Positions 13,959-14,971 of a stretch of DNA of 14,971 bases are shown piece by piece; position 1 is the first letter of the stretch, and each line of letters starts with the position of its first letter. The translations under genes were made by a program, and so were the position numbers. The DNA comes from an uncultured Clostridia bacterium (lineage in GTDB: Bacteria > Bacillota > Clostridia > Oscillospirales > Ruminococcaceae): the NCBI GenBank assembly GCA_937907305.1, contig CALERQ010000132.1, positions 1 to 14,971 of the forward strand, in the 5' to 3' direction. The notes below the pieces were generated by a model. The model saw only the letters and a program-made list of their open reading frames with translations, did not search any database and was not told where the DNA came from.

Positions 13959-14971
13959 TTACTTCATAATGAAGAGCTTTTTGGGGCAGAGGGAGGCGCA
14001 TAGGCCGCAGCCGGTGCAAGCGGCAGCATCGACCACGATGCCATTTTCCCCCAGGGAAATAGCATTATAAAGGCAGGCACCCACACAGCGCGCCCGGCAG
14101 CCATCGGGGCAGATGCCATCGCAGGGAGCGGCCATTTTGGCCCGCAGCAGGCGCTCCGGCAGCTCCTCAAAAGCGGAAAGAGAAGCGAGTGCTTTGCCGC
14201 GCAGTTCATCCAGGGAAGAATAGCCCTTTTCCCGCAGCCAGCCCTCCAGCTTGCGCAATGTTTCAGTGATGTGCCTATAACCTTGCAGCATGATGGCGGA
14301 GCCCATCTGTACCGTGGTGGCGCCCATCATCAGGAATTCGATGACGCTGTGCCAGTCCTCCACGCCGCACATCGCGGCGATCTCGCAATCGGCCAGCTGG
14401 TGCAGTACCGCCGTAGCCGCCAGAGAAAGCGGCCGCAGATGGCTGCCGGTGTAGCCGCCAATCGCGGCCATTTCACAGCGGGCATTTTCAATATCCACGC
14501 CGTTGATGCCCTCCAGCGATTCAATGGCGCTGATGGCGCGGGCGCCATTCTGGGTGATTTGGCGGGCAAAAGCGGGATTGAGCGCCGCATGGTGCGGCAG
14601 CCGCACGGTGACGGGGATTTCCACGGCCGAGGTGACGCCGCGTACCATCTCACCGATCTCTTCCGGCCGGATGCTGATGTCTTCCAGCTTGGTGCCAATG
14701 GGGGTAAAGCAGCACAGTTCCAGCGCATCTGCCCCCAGGCGCTGCATGCGGCTGGCCAGGTATCGCAGCTCGGAAGGAGTCGTTCCCCGGATGTTGCAGA
14801 TGAGGAAGGCATCGCCTTTTTGCAGGCGCTCTACCTCCTGCTCCACATCCTCCAGAGTCATGGTGCTATATAAGGTGGTATTGTAAACTTCGCCCTGACG
14901 GTAAAAGACGCGCGGGCTGACGATGTGGCTTTTTTCCAGGGTGATGGTTTCGGTAACAACAGCCGCCGCAC
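13959..14971 (-). CDS. PreA-like dihydropyrimidine/dihydroorotate dehydrogenase-type flavoprotein with C-terminal Fe-S domain (N-terminus outside window)
   Basis: The frame is open through ATG 14861 to the right edge, and the 36 codons before that ATG (with SPRVFYRQGEVYN) look like family sequence, so the true start lies outside the window. The FMN-binding barrel is recognised by ALELCCFTPIG, PVTVRLP, GGYTGSHLRPLS, GVEDW and GATTVQMGSAIM, close to PreA and class 1B PyrD proteins. The C-terminus is ferredoxin-like. One cluster motif is normal, CTGCGLCASLCP. The other has unusual Cys-x3-Cys-x3-Cys-x3-Cys spacing (CPDGCRARCVGAC) and lacks the usual proline. Probable role: reduction or oxidation of a pyrimidine or purine-type ring using FMN and Fe-S clusters. 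The lysine expected in the barrel strand appears as Arg. Separate transcript from the permease operon, but same theme. Confidence 0.8.
   Translation of the reverse strand, partial: AAAVVTETITLEKSHIVSPRVFYRQGEVYNTTLYSTMTLEDVEQEVERLQKGDAFLICNIRGTTPSELRYLASRMQRLGADALELCCFTPIGTKLEDISIRPEEIGEMVRGVTSAVEIPVTVRLPHHAALNPAFARQITQNGARAISAIESLEGINGVDIENARCEMAAIGGYTGSHLRPLSLAATAVLHQLADCEIAAMCGVEDWHSVIEFLMMGATTVQMGSAIMLQGYRHITETLRKLEGWLREKGYSSLDELRGKALASLSAFEELPERLLRAKMAAPCDGICPDGCRARCVGACLYNAISLGENGIVVDAAACTGCGLCASLCPKKLFIMK

Overview
This window looks like a chromosomal stretch from a GC-rich anaerobic Firmicute, most likely an Oscillospirales/Ruminococcaceae-type gut Clostridium. The reasons are strong AAAGGAGG-type Shine-Dalgarno sites, GC-rich codon use, a DUF6514-like small protein, a clostridial-type XRE-like regulator, and an anaerobic nucleobase-metabolism cluster. 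This taxonomic call is inference. No rRNA, tRNA, CRISPR array, transposase or phage gene was seen.

Left end (1-1650, + strand): the tail of a membrane protein (probably DUF3267), a zinc-dependent phospholipase C-fold protein, a terminator, a clean sigma-A promoter and a small lipoprotein with its own terminator. A GC-rich cloverleaf-shaped inverted repeat (about 1678-1801) then separates the convergent genes. The rest of the window is on the - strand. A PfkB sugar kinase is followed 14 nt later by hemW (1847-3951).

Broken patch (4129-5104): a visibly more AT-rich two-gene cassette. An XRE-like regulator is interrupted by an in-frame TAA, and an ElbB/DJ-1-like protein is split by a single-base frameshift. 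Both lesions can be located to the codon. The regulator keeps a good promoter with an inverted repeat over the -10.

Signalling operon (5200-10770): read in the direction of transcription it encodes an orphan HPt protein, a DUF6514-like protein, a LytTR response regulator, a hybrid histidine kinase with a large extracytoplasmic sensor domain, and a lipoprotein joining a solute-binding domain to a 5'-nucleotidase C-terminal-like domain. All phosphorelay parts are present (kinase His361, its own receiver Asp658, HPt His68, LytTR receiver Asp58). The terminal genes are coupled (3-nt gap, then a GTGA overlap). The likely scheme is ligand capture by the lipoprotein, kinase activation at the membrane, phosphotransfer through HPt and gene control by the LytTR protein. 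The ligand is unknown. The nucleotidase-like domain hints at a nucleoside or nucleotide.

Nucleobase block (10979-14971): a NCS2 permease and an 8-oxoguanine/guanine-deaminase-like amidohydrolase form an operon. Upstream on the same strand is a PreA-like flavin/Fe-S oxidoreductase whose start lies beyond the window. The permease promoter is unusually rich in sites: two identical ATGTAACA-N9-TGTTACAT operators 107 bp apart flank a TTGAAA-17-TAAGAT promoter, with two further palindromes nearby. This architecture suggests DNA-looping repression.
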